This document shows, one piece after another, positions 18,522 through 27,880 of a stretch of DNA of 64,000 bases. A program made the translations under genes and the position numbers. The notes beneath the pieces are model-generated. The model saw only the letters and a list, made by a program, of their open reading frames with translations, made no database searches and was not told the origin of the DNA. Location of the stretch: the NCBI GenBank assembly GCA_964491875.1, contig CAZBIC010000027.1, positions 1-64,000 on the forward strand, in the 5' to 3' direction. Position 1 is the stretch's first letter, and every line of letters begins with the position of its first letter. Origin of the DNA: JADJPG01 sp964491875 (GTDB taxonomy: Bacteria > Verrucomicrobiota > Verrucomicrobiia > Limisphaerales > JADJPG01).

Positions 18522-19442
18522 CTATTTGGGGGACTTCAGGAAGCCTCGTTCGCCCAGCCATTCCAACGAACGCTTTTGCCACGCATCCCATTCCTCGCCC
18601 TTGTATCCGTTGTAGCCGTGATTGCCCTTGGGGAACTCCTGCAACTCCGCCGCCACACTTTTTGCTTTGAGCGCTTCGTAGAACATCTGGCTATGGGACA
18701 CCGGCACGACGGCGTCTGTCCGGGCGTGCGTCAGAAAGGTTGGTGGCGTTTGCGAGGTCACCTGTTTCTCGTTTGAAAAGAGTTCCTTCAGTGCCGCTGG
18801 CGGATTAGCACCCAAAAGATTGTGGCGTGAGCCTCCATGCGTTTTCTCGCCCATCGTGATGACGGGATAGACGAGCACCATGAAATTCGGACGGCAACTG
18901 ATCCGCTCAACCGGATCCGCGGCGGTGGGGTTGCCAGCATCGAAGTGCGTGCCCGCAGTCGACGCCAGATGGCCGCCCGCCGAGAAGCCGATGATGCCGG
19001 TTCGATTCGGGTCCAGCTTCCATTCGGCCGCGCGCGCACGCACCACGCGCAGCGCCCGCTGCGCATCGAGCATCGGTCGATGGTAATTGCCGGCCGGCAG
19101 CCGGTACTCCAGCACGATTCCGGCAATCCCGTTGGAGTTCAACCAGCGCGCGATGCCGTGACCTTCGCCTTCGACGACCTTCCCGCCATAACCGCCGCCC
19201 GGACAAATCACGATCGCGGCACCTGTCGCAAGGCTGTCAGGCGGCAGATGAACGGTGATCGGCACTTCGACTTTCTCTGACTTTCCGTCACCGAGCGGAG
19301 CTTCCCCGGGCCAGATCGAGACACGCAGGGGAGCTGCTGTTGCAGTCAACACCCCACATGCGAACGCGGCGACGATAAGGAAGGGGATCGTGCTTGAAGT
19401 GCGATGTTTGAACATTTGGTGCATGTGGGAATGCTGAATCAT
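18522..19442 (-). CDS. Secreted alpha/beta hydrolase, acetyl-xylan/feruloyl esterase-like
   Basis: This 306-residue protein has an N-terminal signal (IPFLIVAAFACGVLTATAA). The fold is alpha/beta hydrolase of the BD-FAE/esterase-lipase type. The oxyanion region is ICPGGGYGGKVVEGEG, the nucleophile elbow is IIGFSAGGHLAS, the acid is probably the Asp of HARTDAVVPV, and the histidine is in FPKGNHGYNGY. Such enzymes deacylate xylan or other hemicellulose side chains, which fits a polysaccharide-degrading lifestyle. Two further ATGs (the nearer at 19424) are possible starts; the longer form is given. It is convergent with the RmlD-like gene. Confidence 0.82.
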   Translation of the reverse strand: MIQHSHMHQMFKHRTSSTIPFLIVAAFACGVLTATAAPLRVSIWPGEAPLGDGKSEKVEVPITVHLPPDSLATGAAIVICPGGGYGGKVVEGEGHGIARWLNSNGIAGIVLEYRLPAGNYHRPMLDAQRALRVVRARAAEWKLDPNRTGIIGFSAGGHLASTAGTHFDAGNPTAADPVERISCRPNFMVLVYPVITMGEKTHGGSRHNLLGANPPAALKELFSNEKQVTSQTPPTFLTHARTDAVVPVSHSQMFYEALKAKSVAAELQEFPKGNHGYNGYKGEEWDAWQKRSLEWLGERGFLKSPK

Positions 19443-19561
19443 TTCGGAACCGACGGGAAGCCGTGTTTATCTGACGTCCCGTTCGCCAAAAGGTCGGCCT
19501 GCCGGAAATGACGGAATGAAAGTATCCTTCGGCTTGAAGGCTGCGGAGAAAGTGAAAGTGT

Positions 19562-20422
19562 TCAGACGGGTTCGCTCAGAATTGTTTTCAAGCGGGTGAG
19601 GAAATCGAGTTCTGCTTGTTTCGGTTCCACGGCGGATCGAGCGCGTTGATCACGTCCGCCACCGTGCAGTTCCTGGACGCGTTCGTTGAAGAACGGCTTC
19701 GGACTGGAGGCCCCGCTGATTTCGTGGCGGAGGACGATTTCCCACTGGGGCACTCGGGCGAGCAAATCGGCGGTATCCGCCGGCTCGTAGGTTTCGAGGA
19801 GTTTCAGCAGCTCAACCGCATCGGTGAGCTGGGTGCTGGAGTGTTCAAGTGAACGTTCGAGGAAGCGCTGAAGAATCTTCTGGCGAGCTTCGTTCTCCCA
19901 AACCGCGCGACGGGCGATGGCCCTCAGGAGGGGCTGATCGCCGGGCGCAATGCGCGTTGCAATGAGTTCCAGCAGAGCAGGGGGAATGGTGCCGTGAAGT
20001 CGAAGTCGATGAACGAACCGTTCGATTGAAACGGCGCGAAGGGAGACGGCGTGCGTGTGTCCGTCCTCGGTAATCAGATGCCCAATGGTCGGGCGGTTGA
20101 CGAGGGCACGGACGAGTGCGGGCCAGGAGTCAGTCGGGACTGTTTCGGCTCCCAGCAGTTCGGCGAAGACGGATTGATCCTGGAGACTGGGTGTGAAGAT
20201 GGGCGCGAGTGCGAGATCGATCTCGTAGTCCTCGAGTTTGGGGAGTTCATTGGTGAGGAACGCACCGACAGAATCGCGCTCCACACCGTGCGTTCCGGAG
20301 AGATGCCTGGTCACCTGCGCGGAAAGTGAGCGCGGACGTTCCAGTTCCGCAGCCAGGAGATTCAACAAGTCCGGGTTGGTCGCGGCCGCGTCGCTCGGAG
20401 AATTTAACGGTTTGGAATTCAT
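19562..20422 (-). CDS. Hypothetical alpha-helical protein
   Basis: This 286-residue product is not recognised. It is predicted mostly helical, with leucine-rich amphipathic stretches (LLNLLAAELERPRSL, LRAIARRAVWENEARQKIL, LTDAVELLKLLETYEP) that could form HEAT-like pairs. There is no signal peptide and no membrane segment. An Arg/Gly/His-rich patch (ELHGGGRDQRARS) lies near the C-terminus. Codon use matches its neighbours and the opposite strand carries only shorter open frames, so it is probably a real gene. It is divergent from the DUF1553 gene, with about 160 bp between the two starts. Confidence 0.6.
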   Translation of the reverse strand: MNSKPLNSPSDAAATNPDLLNLLAAELERPRSLSAQVTRHLSGTHGVERDSVGAFLTNELPKLEDYEIDLALAPIFTPSLQDQSVFAELLGAETVPTDSWPALVRALVNRPTIGHLITEDGHTHAVSLRAVSIERFVHRLRLHGTIPPALLELIATRIAPGDQPLLRAIARRAVWENEARQKILQRFLERSLEHSSTQLTDAVELLKLLETYEPADTADLLARVPQWEIVLRHEISGASSPKPFFNERVQELHGGGRDQRARSAVEPKQAELDFLTRLKTILSEPV

Positions 20423-20585
20423 GAATCGGTTTTCGCCGCGGTTTCGTGCTTGTGGGCGTTATGCGCACGGGCTTGGAATTGTGCAAGACGGGATTCTGGG
20501 GTTGCTCTCTGCCGACGATGGAGATTTCATTCTCATCGAACCCAGATTCCGGCCAATGCCGGAGTAACTTCACAAACGTGTGTTG

Positions 20586-23489
20586 ATGCGAAGTCATACC
20601 GGTCGAGCAACCCGAAACCTAAGCATGCTATTCGCGTGCCTCGGTGCCGGCTGGTTGGTGACGCATGGTATTCACGCGGCGGAACCGGGAGCGGATTATT
20701 TCGAGAAACGGATTCGCCCGCTGCTGATCGAGCGTTGCTACGAATGTCATTCCACCGAGAAGGGCAAGTCGAAGGGCGGGTTGCTCCTCGACAGTAAGGC
20801 GGGATGGACCAAGGGCGGCGACAGTGGCCCGGCGATTGTTCCAGGAGATGCGGAAAAGAGTTTACTCATCCAAGCCGTGCGCTGGCTGGACGAAGACACG
20901 CAGATGCCGCCGAAGAACAAGTTGCCGCAGGCCGAGATCGAGGCGCTTGTCGAGTGGGTGAAGATGGGGGCGCCCGATCCACGTGTCGCGACGGTGGTCT
21001 TGAATGCGCCCGCTGACTCGCCGCTCGCGCGAACGAATCATTGGGCGTATCTGCCGGTAAAGCCGACGTCGCCGCCGGTGGTGAAACAGCGCGCGTGGGC
21101 GAACAACGACATCGATGCGTTCATCCTCGCGGCGATTGAAAGGAAGGGCGGAGTCGTCGCAAAGGATGCGTCCCCGGACGTGCTGGCTCGACGACTGTAT
21201 TTCGACCTGACTGGACTTCCACCGTCACCGCAGGAACTGGCGGAATTCGTGAAGGCGGATAAGCGTGATCGCAAGGCCGCGACTGAAGCGCTGGTGGATC
21301 GACTGTTTGCGTCGCCGCGTTTCGGCGAACACTGGGCGCGGCACTGGCTGGACGTGGCGCGCTTCGGCGAATCAGTGACGCTGCGCGGATTCATCTTCAA
21401 GCCTGCGTGGCGTTATCGGGACTACGTGATTGAGTCGTTCAATCGCGATGTGCCGTTCGATCAATTCGTTCGCGAGCAAATTGCCGGCGACTTGCTCCCA
21501 CAGACCGAAATCCATTCTCGCCGGCGTGGAATGACGGCGGCGATGTTTCTCACACTCGGCAACTGGAATCTCGAAGAGCAGGACAAGAAGCAGCTCGACA
21601 TGGATGTGGTGGACGAGCAGCTCGACACGATTGGCAAGGCGTTCCTTGGGCAGACGATTGGTTGCGCGCGTTGTCATGACCACAAGTTCGATCCGATTCC
21701 CACGCGCGATTACTACGCGATGGCCGGGATTCTCCGGAACAGTCAGACGCTGAAGCATGCCAACGTGTCTGAATGGATCGAAACGCCGCTGCCGGTCGAA
21801 CCTGAGCTGGAGAAGGAACTTCGCGAGCATGAGCGGGCGGTGGAGATTCTTCAGGCGAAGCTGAAGGCGACCAAGGATGAATTAAAAGGACCGTCCGGGG
21901 TGAGTGGCGAGGGGCAATCCGGCGCAGGAAAGGCGAGCGTGGTCGTGGTGCGAGATTTGCCTGGCGTGGTGGTCGACAGCGGTCAGGCGCGTGCGGTGGG
22001 CACGTGGAAGCATTCGCAGTACTCGAAGCACTACATCGGCGACGGCTATTGGCACGATGACAATTCTGGGAAGGGCGAGAAAACACTGAGCTTCGCGCCG
22101 GAGATTGCGAAGCCGGGTCGATATGAAGTGCGACTGGCGTATGTGCATAACGAGAACCGCGCGACGAATATTCCTGTGACGATTTTCCACGCGGACGGCG
22201 AGACGGTCGTGCGAGTGAATCAACGTGAAGCACCGGTAATCGATGGGCGGTTTGTGTCGCTCGGCCAGTTCCGCTTCGAAGCGAATGGTTTTGGCTACGT
22301 GCTGGTGGCGAATGAGGGAACGACTGGCTATGTCACCGCGGACGCCGTCCAGTTCCTCTCCGTGGATGAGGCGAACGGTGGCGCGCGGTTCGTTCAGAAG
22401 GAATCCGCGCCCGCGCCAGACGCGAAGGCGAAAAGGCTGACGGCGTTGGGTGCGGAGGCGAAGGCGCTGGAGCGACAATTGAAGCAGTTGCAGCATAGTG
22501 GTCCGAAGCGGCCGACGGTGATGGGGGTGAAGGAGTCGGATCAACCAAAGGACATCGCGGTCCATGTGCGTGGCAGCGTGCATAACTTGGGACCGATGGT
22601 GCCGCGCGGATTTCTGTCCGTGGCGACGCGTGGTTCAGCGATGACAATTCCCCCGAATCAAAGCGGTCGGCTGGAGATGGCGAACTGGATTGCCAGCGCC
22701 GAAAATCCGCTGACGGCGCGGGTGTTCGTGAATCGAGTGTGGCTGTGGCTATTCGGCGAGGGACTTGTGCGAACGCCGGACAATTTCGGTACGACGGGTG
22801 ATGCACCGTCACATCCGGAACTCTTGGATCATTTGGCGACTGGATTCGTGGCGGAAGGGTGGTCGGTAAAGAAGCTCGTCCGTGAAATCGTGCTCTCGCG
22901 GGCGTATCAACTGGAGTCGCGCGCGACGTCGTGGGCGGCGAAGAATGATCCTGAGAATCGCAACTTCAGCCACGCGGGGCGTCGGCGGCTTGCAGCGGAG
23001 CAAATTCGTGACGCGATGTTGGCGGTGAGCGGGCAACTGTCACTGGAGATGGGTGGCCAGACCTATCCGGCCGAACGTGCCGCGGACTACGGCTACGTGT
23101 ATTCGGAGTCGCGGCGCAGTGTTTATGTGCCCGTCTTTCGCAACGCATTGCCGGAATTGTTCGAGGTCTTTGATTTCGCCCCGTCGAGCATGGTCACGGG
23201 TAAACGGAACGCCAGCACGGTTCCGACGCAGGCGTTGTTTCTGTTGAATCATCCATTCGTCCGTGAACAGGCGGATGCTGCAGCGGAGCGTCTGCTGAAG
23301 GAGTCGTTGACCAGCGACAAGGATCGAATCACGCAGGTCTACCGGCTTGCTCTAGGGCGCGACCCGACTTCGTCAGAGCGTTCGCTGGCGATGGAACATT
23401 TGGGGAGGGCGGATGGCGAATCGAAGACGGTCTGGGCGCAATTATTTCACGCATTGTTTGCCAGCGCGGATTTCCGTTATCTTAAATAG
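20586..23489 (+). CDS. PSCyt1-DUF1549-DUF1553 cytochrome-like protein with a golvesin-like insert
   Basis: ATG at 20586 gives 967 residues with a signal peptide (SMLFACLGAGWLVTHGIHA). A PSCyt1 haem domain follows with RCYECHSTEKGKSKGG and ALVEWVKMGAPDPR. DUF1549 has NDIDAFILAAIERKGGVVAK and YFDLTGLPPSPQEL. A third Cys motif is GCARCHDHKFDPIPTRDYYA. Between a coiled-coil stretch and DUF1553 is an insert (VVVDSGQARAVGTWKHS ... FGYVLVANEGTTGYVTADAV) that resembles the golvesin/xanthan-lyase CBD-like beta domain. DUF1553 closes the protein (SATRGSAMTIPPNQSG, FVNRVWLWLFGEGLVRT). It is followed 5 bp later by slyX and then by DUF1501. Its haem content and the second carbohydrate-type module point to an envelope redox role on polysaccharide, which is inference. 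Confidence 0.87.
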   Translation: MRSHTGRATRNLSMLFACLGAGWLVTHGIHAAEPGADYFEKRIRPLLIERCYECHSTEKGKSKGGLLLDSKAGWTKGGDSGPAIVPGDAEKSLLIQAVRWLDEDTQMPPKNKLPQAEIEALVEWVKMGAPDPRVATVVLNAPADSPLARTNHWAYLPVKPTSPPVVKQRAWANNDIDAFILAAIERKGGVVAKDASPDVLARRLYFDLTGLPPSPQELAEFVKADKRDRKAATEALVDRLFASPRFGEHWARHWLDVARFGESVTLRGFIFKPAWRYRDYVIESFNRDVPFDQFVREQIAGDLLPQTEIHSRRRGMTAAMFLTLGNWNLEEQDKKQLDMDVVDEQLDTIGKAFLGQTIGCARCHDHKFDPIPTRDYYAMAGILRNSQTLKHANVSEWIETPLPVEPELEKELREHERAVEILQAKLKATKDELKGPSGVSGEGQSGAGKASVVVVRDLPGVVVDSGQARAVGTWKHSQYSKHYIGDGYWHDDNSGKGEKTLSFAPEIAKPGRYEVRLAYVHNENRATNIPVTIFHADGETVVRVNQREAPVIDGRFVSLGQFRFEANGFGYVLVANEGTTGYVTADAVQFLSVDEANGGARFVQKESAPAPDAKAKRLTALGAEAKALERQLKQLQHSGPKRPTVMGVKESDQPKDIAVHVRGSVHNLGPMVPRGFLSVATRGSAMTIPPNQSGRLEMANWIASAENPLTARVFVNRVWLWLFGEGLVRTPDNFGTTGDAPSHPELLDHLATGFVAEGWSVKKLVREIVLSRAYQLESRATSWAAKNDPENRNFSHAGRRRLAAEQIRDAMLAVSGQLSLEMGGQTYPAERAADYGYVYSESRRSVYVPVFRNALPELFEVFDFAPSSMVTGKRNASTVPTQALFLLNHPFVREQADAAAERLLKESLTSDKDRITQVYRLALGRDPTSSERSLAMEHLGRADGESKTVWAQLFHALFASADFRYLK

Positions 23490-23494
23490 CACGC

Positions 23495-23707
23495 ATGGAC
23501 ACTGAACTGGCTCAACGTCTCGAACGCCTCGAATCGCACGTCGCTCATCTGGAGCGGCATTACGAGGAGTTGAACCAGGTCATCATCGAGCAGGCGAAGT
23601 CGTTGCGAAAGATCCAGGCGAACCAGCAGCGTCTCGCGGATACGGTGGAGACGACGGAACTGGATCGCATCAAGTCGACCAATGCCAAGCCGCCGCATTA
23701 CCAATGA
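23495..23707 (+). CDS. slyX: SlyX family protein
   Basis: This 70-residue protein is a predicted coiled coil (LAQRLERLESHVAHLERHYE, LNQVIIEQAKSLRKIQANQQ) with the short basic, proline-containing end (KPPHYQ) typical of SlyX. The function of SlyX is unknown. It is embedded between DUF1553 and DUF1501 genes: it begins 5 bp after the first and its stop overlaps the start of the second (ATGA, four bases). That tight packing suggests translational coupling. Confidence 0.85.
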   Translation: MDTELAQRLERLESHVAHLERHYEELNQVIIEQAKSLRKIQANQQRLADTVETTELDRIKSTNAKPPHYQ

Positions 23708-25137
23708 ACGACCTGACCAATCCATTCGTGACCCGTCGTCGCGCGCTGCGGCAGATGGCGTGTGGATTTGGGTATCTCGCCCTCGCCGGCCTCGCGCAAC
23801 GGGCTGCGGCGGGCGTCGCGAATCCCCTGGCGATGAAGACGCCGCAGTTCGCGCCGCGAGCGAAGCGCGTGATCTTTCTCTTCATGCAAGGCGGGCCAAG
23901 CCAGATCGACACGTTTGACTACAAGCCGCTGCTCGAGCGTGAGGATGGCAGGAAGCTTCCATTCGATGATGCACGCACGGTGGCGAACACGGGCGATCGG
24001 GGAACGGATCAGCGCGTGTTGAAATCGCCGTGGAACTTCGCGCAGCACGGCCAGAGCGGGCGCTGGGTGAGCGAGCTGTTTCCCGAGATGGCGCGGCACG
24101 TGGACGACTTGTGTTTCATTCGCTCGATGCACACGGAAGGCGTGGCGCACGGTCCGGCGACATTGTTCCTGCATTGCGGGTCGACGAACTTCATCCGGCC
24201 CAGCATGGGGGCTTGGGTGAACTACGGCCTCGGCACGGAGAACGCGAATCTCCCGGGTTTCGTCACGATTGCGCCATCGCTCGGCAACGGAGGCGCGCGA
24301 AACTTTGGAAACGCGTTTCTTCCGGCGGTGCATCAAGGAACGGCGATCGGAACGGCAGGCGTTCCCGCGAAGGAGTTGGGAATTCGGAACCTCACGAACG
24401 CGGGACGCAGTTCTGCCGAGCAACGACGTCAGTTGGAGTTGCTGCAGGCATTGAATGCCGAACAACTGAAGCGGAATCCAGGCGATGGCGAACTGGAGGC
24501 GGTGATTAACTCATTCGAACTCGCGTGGCGCATGCAGAATAACGCTCCGGGCGTGCTGGAGCTCGCGAAGGAGTCTGCGTCGACGCTGGCGCTCTACGGC
24601 ATTGGTGAAAAGGAGACGGACGATTTCGGCCGGCAGTGTTTGATGGCGCGGCGGCTTTGCGAAGAGGGTGTGCGCTTTGTGCAGGTGACGTATGGCGACA
24701 ACACGGCGAACCCGCGTTGGGACCAGCACTCGAACTTAATCAAGCACGCCGATCATGCCCGGGCGGTGGACAAGCCGGTGGCGGGTTTGCTGGCGGACTT
24801 GAAGCAGCGCGGTCTGTTGGAGGACACGTTGGTCTGGTGGGGTGGCGAGTTTGGTCGCACGCCGTATGCGGAGAAGAATGGAACCGGACGCGATCACAAT
24901 CCGGGCGGGTTTACCGTCTGGCTGGCGGGTGGCGGCGTGAAGCCGGGCTTCGTCCTCGGCGAGACGGATGAGTTTGGCCACAAGGCGGTCGTCGACAAGG
25001 TCCACATGCACGATCTGCACGCGACGATTCTGCACTTGCTCGGGCTCGATCACGAGAAGCTGACGTATCGTTTCGACGGGCGGGACTTCCGATTGACCGA
25101 CGTGCATGGACACGTGGTGCGGGAGATCTTCAGCTGA
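23704..25137 (+). CDS. DUF1501 family Tat-exported protein
   Basis: The start FVTRRRALRQMACGFGYLAL is a Tat signal ending near AQRAAAG. The body (477 residues, uninterrupted) shows the DUF1501 pattern: VIFLFMQGGPSQIDTFDYKP, CFIRSMHTEGVAHGPATLF, VRFVQVTYGDNTANPRWDQH, TLVWWGGEFGRTPYAEKNGT and GRDHNPGGFTVWLAGGGVKP. The last histidines (DKVHMHDLHATILHLLGLDH) match the conserved end of the family. It is the complete counterpart of the gap-broken DUF1501 gene at 5.1 kb and belongs to the DUF1553-slyX-DUF1501 unit. Membership of a phosphatase/sulfatase-like fold is established; the substrate is not. Confidence 0.9.
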   Translation: MNDLTNPFVTRRRALRQMACGFGYLALAGLAQRAAAGVANPLAMKTPQFAPRAKRVIFLFMQGGPSQIDTFDYKPLLEREDGRKLPFDDARTVANTGDRGTDQRVLKSPWNFAQHGQSGRWVSELFPEMARHVDDLCFIRSMHTEGVAHGPATLFLHCGSTNFIRPSMGAWVNYGLGTENANLPGFVTIAPSLGNGGARNFGNAFLPAVHQGTAIGTAGVPAKELGIRNLTNAGRSSAEQRRQLELLQALNAEQLKRNPGDGELEAVINSFELAWRMQNNAPGVLELAKESASTLALYGIGEKETDDFGRQCLMARRLCEEGVRFVQVTYGDNTANPRWDQHSNLIKHADHARAVDKPVAGLLADLKQRGLLEDTLVWWGGEFGRTPYAEKNGTGRDHNPGGFTVWLAGGGVKPGFVLGETDEFGHKAVVDKVHMHDLHATILHLLGLDHEKLTYRFDGRDFRLTDVHGHVVREIFS

Positions 25138-25167
25138 GGACGAACGGCGGGGAGTTCGGAGGCAAAC

Positions 25168-25602
25168 TTACTTGGAGCGAACCTGCTCTTCATTCGCACG
25201 CTGGCGCATGGGCATGATCGCGCAGGCTTCCTTGCAACCAAATAGGCGGCTGAGCAGGTAGCGATTTCGGCTGATCCACTGGTAAATCTTCTCAGCGATC
25301 CAGATGACGCCAGGAAACCAGAGAATCAGTGCAACAGGAAATCCCAGCGGCATGCGCATGCCGATGAAGCGAATGCAGCGCGCACCGCGATGAATCGTGC
25401 CGTCTTTGGCGATGCAATGGATGGCTTCGAGCAGCGCCTCGCGCGTGATGGTGGGTGCGACTTCGGCGGCGCGGGGATTGGAGATCGGGAGAAGACTGAC
25501 GGTGTTGAACCAATCGAGCCAGGTCACCACGCGCATCTGGAACGAGCAGAGCGAACACTGGTCGTCGTAGAGAACGATGTTGGTGGCGTGGCTTTGGTTC
25601 AT
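25168..25602 (-). CDS. DUF393 thiol-disulfide oxidoreductase-like protein
   Basis: ATG at 25602 gives 144 residues. VLYDDQCSLCSFQMRVV holds the family DxxCxxC motif, and GARCIRFIGMRMPLGFPVAL and LSRLFGCKEAC match the DUF393 C-terminal half. Family members (YuxK, DCC) are presumed thiol-disulfide enzymes. One hydrophobic segment (FPVALILWFPGVIWIAEKIY) could be membrane-associated. The convergent DUF1501 gene ends 30 bp away. An upstream TTG at 25617 is less likely as start. Confidence 0.8.
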   Translation of the reverse strand: MNQSHATNIVLYDDQCSLCSFQMRVVTWLDWFNTVSLLPISNPRAAEVAPTITREALLEAIHCIAKDGTIHRGARCIRFIGMRMPLGFPVALILWFPGVIWIAEKIYQWISRNRYLLSRLFGCKEACAIMPMRQRANEEQVRSK

Positions 25603-25751
25603 GTCGGACGCCCTCAATATGGCGGCTGCGTATCGTTATGGCAACTGCGGCGGTTCGAAAGGGGGCGAAACTTCGGGTTGCTGAATAGGGGGACCAGTGG
25701 TAACTCCACTCCATCTCCAGAGCGAACGGTGGTGCATTTCCGCATAACATT

Positions 25752-26630
25752 ATGAAGAACATTGGACGTTGGCTGGTGGTATTGGTTGTGGTGGCGTTGA
25801 GTGGAGCGCTCATCTGGCAGTGGCGTGCGCTGCGCGTGGCGCAGGCGGAGAATGCCGCGTTGAACGCGGCGGCGGCTGAAGGTGACTTATTGAAGGACGA
25901 GGTGGAGGAGCTCCGAAAGAAAGTTGCGGACGCGGGTGATCGGGAAAAGGCGCGTAAAGCAGAAGCAGAGCTGCTGCGTTTGCGCGGTGAGGTCTCGCAG
26001 TTGCGGGAGCAACTGAAGAAGGAACGTGACGCTCGTACGGCCGCTGAGCGAAAGGCGACGGCGAGTGCAGTCGCGCAGAACTCTCCAGAGCCGCAGACAG
26101 AGCCGGTCCAGACGTTTTCCGCGACGCTGCGGGCCTCGCTGGCGCCCCAGCAATCGCTTGTTACTGGTGGATGGAAACTTCCCAATGGGAATCGCGCCAT
26201 CGTCATGGTCGAACCGGCGCTCGTTAACTCTAGTGGTAATGCCGCTCAACCTGGTGAAGATGCCCAAGTGGTGGTGCAAGCACGCTTTGCGGAGCTGCCT
26301 GATGAAGTGCTGGAACATCTGAACCTCCAATCGATGCGGACAACCGGAAAAGAAAGCAGTGCACAAACGATCCTAGAGCCTGCTCAGCAGCAGTGGTTAC
26401 GAGAGCAGCTCGAGAAATCTCAGGATGTGAACGTAATGTCTGCGCCACGAGTCGTCACAATGGATGGGCGTCAGGCACAGGTGCAGATATTAAATGCAGT
26501 GACGTTTGACGGTGTGCAGCATCAGGTCGGTCCGTCACTTGATGTGATTCCATACGCGGGGGCGGACGGTAAAACGATCGAGATGACAGTAATCGCCAAG
26601 ATTCGACAGGCGACCAATCCTCAAAAATAA
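25752..26630 (+). CDS. Membrane-anchored coiled-coil protein with a secretin-like C-terminal domain
   Basis: The first 20 residues are a membrane anchor (WLVVLVVVALSGALIW). A long charged coiled coil follows to about residue 100 (LKDEVEELRKKVADAGDREK). The C-terminal 120 residues resemble the segment of type II/III secretin proteins that is widespread in Verrucomicrobia: VVVQARFAELPDEVLEHL, an LxxAQxxxLREQLxxSxDVNVMSAPRV block, and TMDGRQAQVQILNAV. It lacks the pore-forming secretin core seen in true GspD, so a pilotin-like or assembly role is only a guess. A terminator follows directly after the stop. Confidence 0.65.
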   Translation: MKNIGRWLVVLVVVALSGALIWQWRALRVAQAENAALNAAAAEGDLLKDEVEELRKKVADAGDREKARKAEAELLRLRGEVSQLREQLKKERDARTAAERKATASAVAQNSPEPQTEPVQTFSATLRASLAPQQSLVTGGWKLPNGNRAIVMVEPALVNSSGNAAQPGEDAQVVVQARFAELPDEVLEHLNLQSMRTTGKESSAQTILEPAQQQWLREQLEKSQDVNVMSAPRVVTMDGRQAQVQILNAVTFDGVQHQVGPSLDVIPYAGADGKTIEMTVIAKIRQATNPQK

Positions 26631-26658
26631 AAAGCGCGATCCCGAAGGATCGCGCTTT
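26631..26658. terminator. Bidirectional rho-independent terminator
   Basis: A perfect 12-bp stem (AAAGCGCGATCC / GGATCGCGCTTT) with a CGAA tetraloop, A-rich on one side and T-rich on the other. It starts at the base after the coiled-coil gene's stop and lies 21 bp beyond the convergent mdh stop, so it can serve both genes. Confidence 0.92.
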
Positions 26659-26679
26659 CGCAAAGTTGGTTGAGGCTGA

Positions 26680-27675
26680 TTACTTCGGCAGCAGGTCGGC
26701 CACGAGAGACTTCTCTTCCTTCAGTTCATTCTCCGTCGCGGTGATCTTCGCGCGACTGAATTCGTTCACGGGCAGACCCTGGACGATTTCCCACTTCTTA
26801 CCGTCAGTGCGAATCGGGAAGCTGAACATGAGGCCCTTCTCGATGCCGTAGCTGCCGTCCGAATCCACGGCGACGCTGAACCAATCTCCCGCAGGCGTCG
26901 GGGTGGTGAGGCGGCGGACGGTGTCCACGACGGCGTTCGCCGCGCTGGCGGCGGAGCTGAGGCCACGGGCTTCGATGATGGCCGCGCCGCGCTTCTGCAC
27001 AGTGGCGATGAAATCCTTCTCCAGCCATTCGCGGTGACCAATCACGTCGGTGACAGGACGGCCCTGAATCTTCGTGTTGAAGAAATCAGGATACATCGTC
27101 GAGCTGTGGTTGCCCCAGATGCAGAGGTTGGTGATCGATTCGACCGGCACGCCGGCCTTCTTGGCGAGCTGAGTGCGAGCGCGGTTTTCATCAAGCGCGG
27201 TCATGGCGAAGAACTGTTCGCGCGGCACGCCGGCGGCGCTGTTCATGGCGATGAGCGAGTTCGTATTGCACGGGTTGCCGACGACGAGCGTGCGGATGTC
27301 TTTCGCGGCATTGCGCGCGATCGCGGTGCCCTGGCTGGTGAAGATCTTGCCGTTCGCGGAGAGGAGATCCTTGCGTTCCATGCCGGGGCCGCGCGGACGG
27401 GCGCCGACGAGCAAAGCCCAGTTCACGCCCTTGAAGCCTTCGTTCAAGTCGCTGGTCGGAACGCAGCCCTTGAGCAGAGGAAACGCGCAGTCCTCGAGTT
27501 CCATGATCACGCCGCCGAGGGCTTTCATGGCCTTCTCGTCGGGGATTTCAATGAGGTGCAGGATGACGGGTTGGTTCGGGCCAAACATGGCGCCGGAGGC
27601 GATGCGGAAGAGCAGGGAGTAGCCAATCTGGCCGGCGGCGCCGGTCACGGCCACGCGGATGGGTGTCGTGTTCAT
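26680..27675 (-). CDS. mdh: Malate dehydrogenase (MDH type 2)
   Basis: This 331-residue enzyme interconverts malate and oxaloacetate with NAD. The N-terminal VAVTGAAGQIGYSLLFRIA is the Rossmann loop, ELEDCAFPLLKGCV and VGARPRGPGMERKDLL carry the substrate arginines, VVGNPCNTNSLI is the conserved NAD-side loop, and ALDENRARTQLA and CIWGNHSSTMYPD hold the catalytic Asp/Arg/His region. This pattern is the cytosolic/bacterial MDH-2 class, not the lactate-dehydrogenase-like class. It is a TCA-cycle gene; no other TCA genes are adjacent. Confidence 0.96.
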   Translation of the reverse strand: MNTTPIRVAVTGAAGQIGYSLLFRIASGAMFGPNQPVILHLIEIPDEKAMKALGGVIMELEDCAFPLLKGCVPTSDLNEGFKGVNWALLVGARPRGPGMERKDLLSANGKIFTSQGTAIARNAAKDIRTLVVGNPCNTNSLIAMNSAAGVPREQFFAMTALDENRARTQLAKKAGVPVESITNLCIWGNHSSTMYPDFFNTKIQGRPVTDVIGHREWLEKDFIATVQKRGAAIIEARGLSSAASAANAVVDTVRRLTTPTPAGDWFSVAVDSDGSYGIEKGLMFSFPIRTDGKKWEIVQGLPVNEFSRAKITATENELKEEKSLVADLLPK

Positions 27676-27880
27676 AGTTCTTAAAAAGAGGAGCGACTAT
27701 AGGAGCGAGATTTTTCGGGACGCAATCATGAATTGTGATGCGGCGGCATTCGTGAATTGAATCGAGGAAAGCAGTTTCGGAAATGGATTCGGCGCGGTGC
27801 GTGTGTGGAGACGGATGGTTGATCCAGACGGAATCTTCGATGGCAAATTCTGCGATGCGCGGCGAGTCTGGTTGGAGCTT

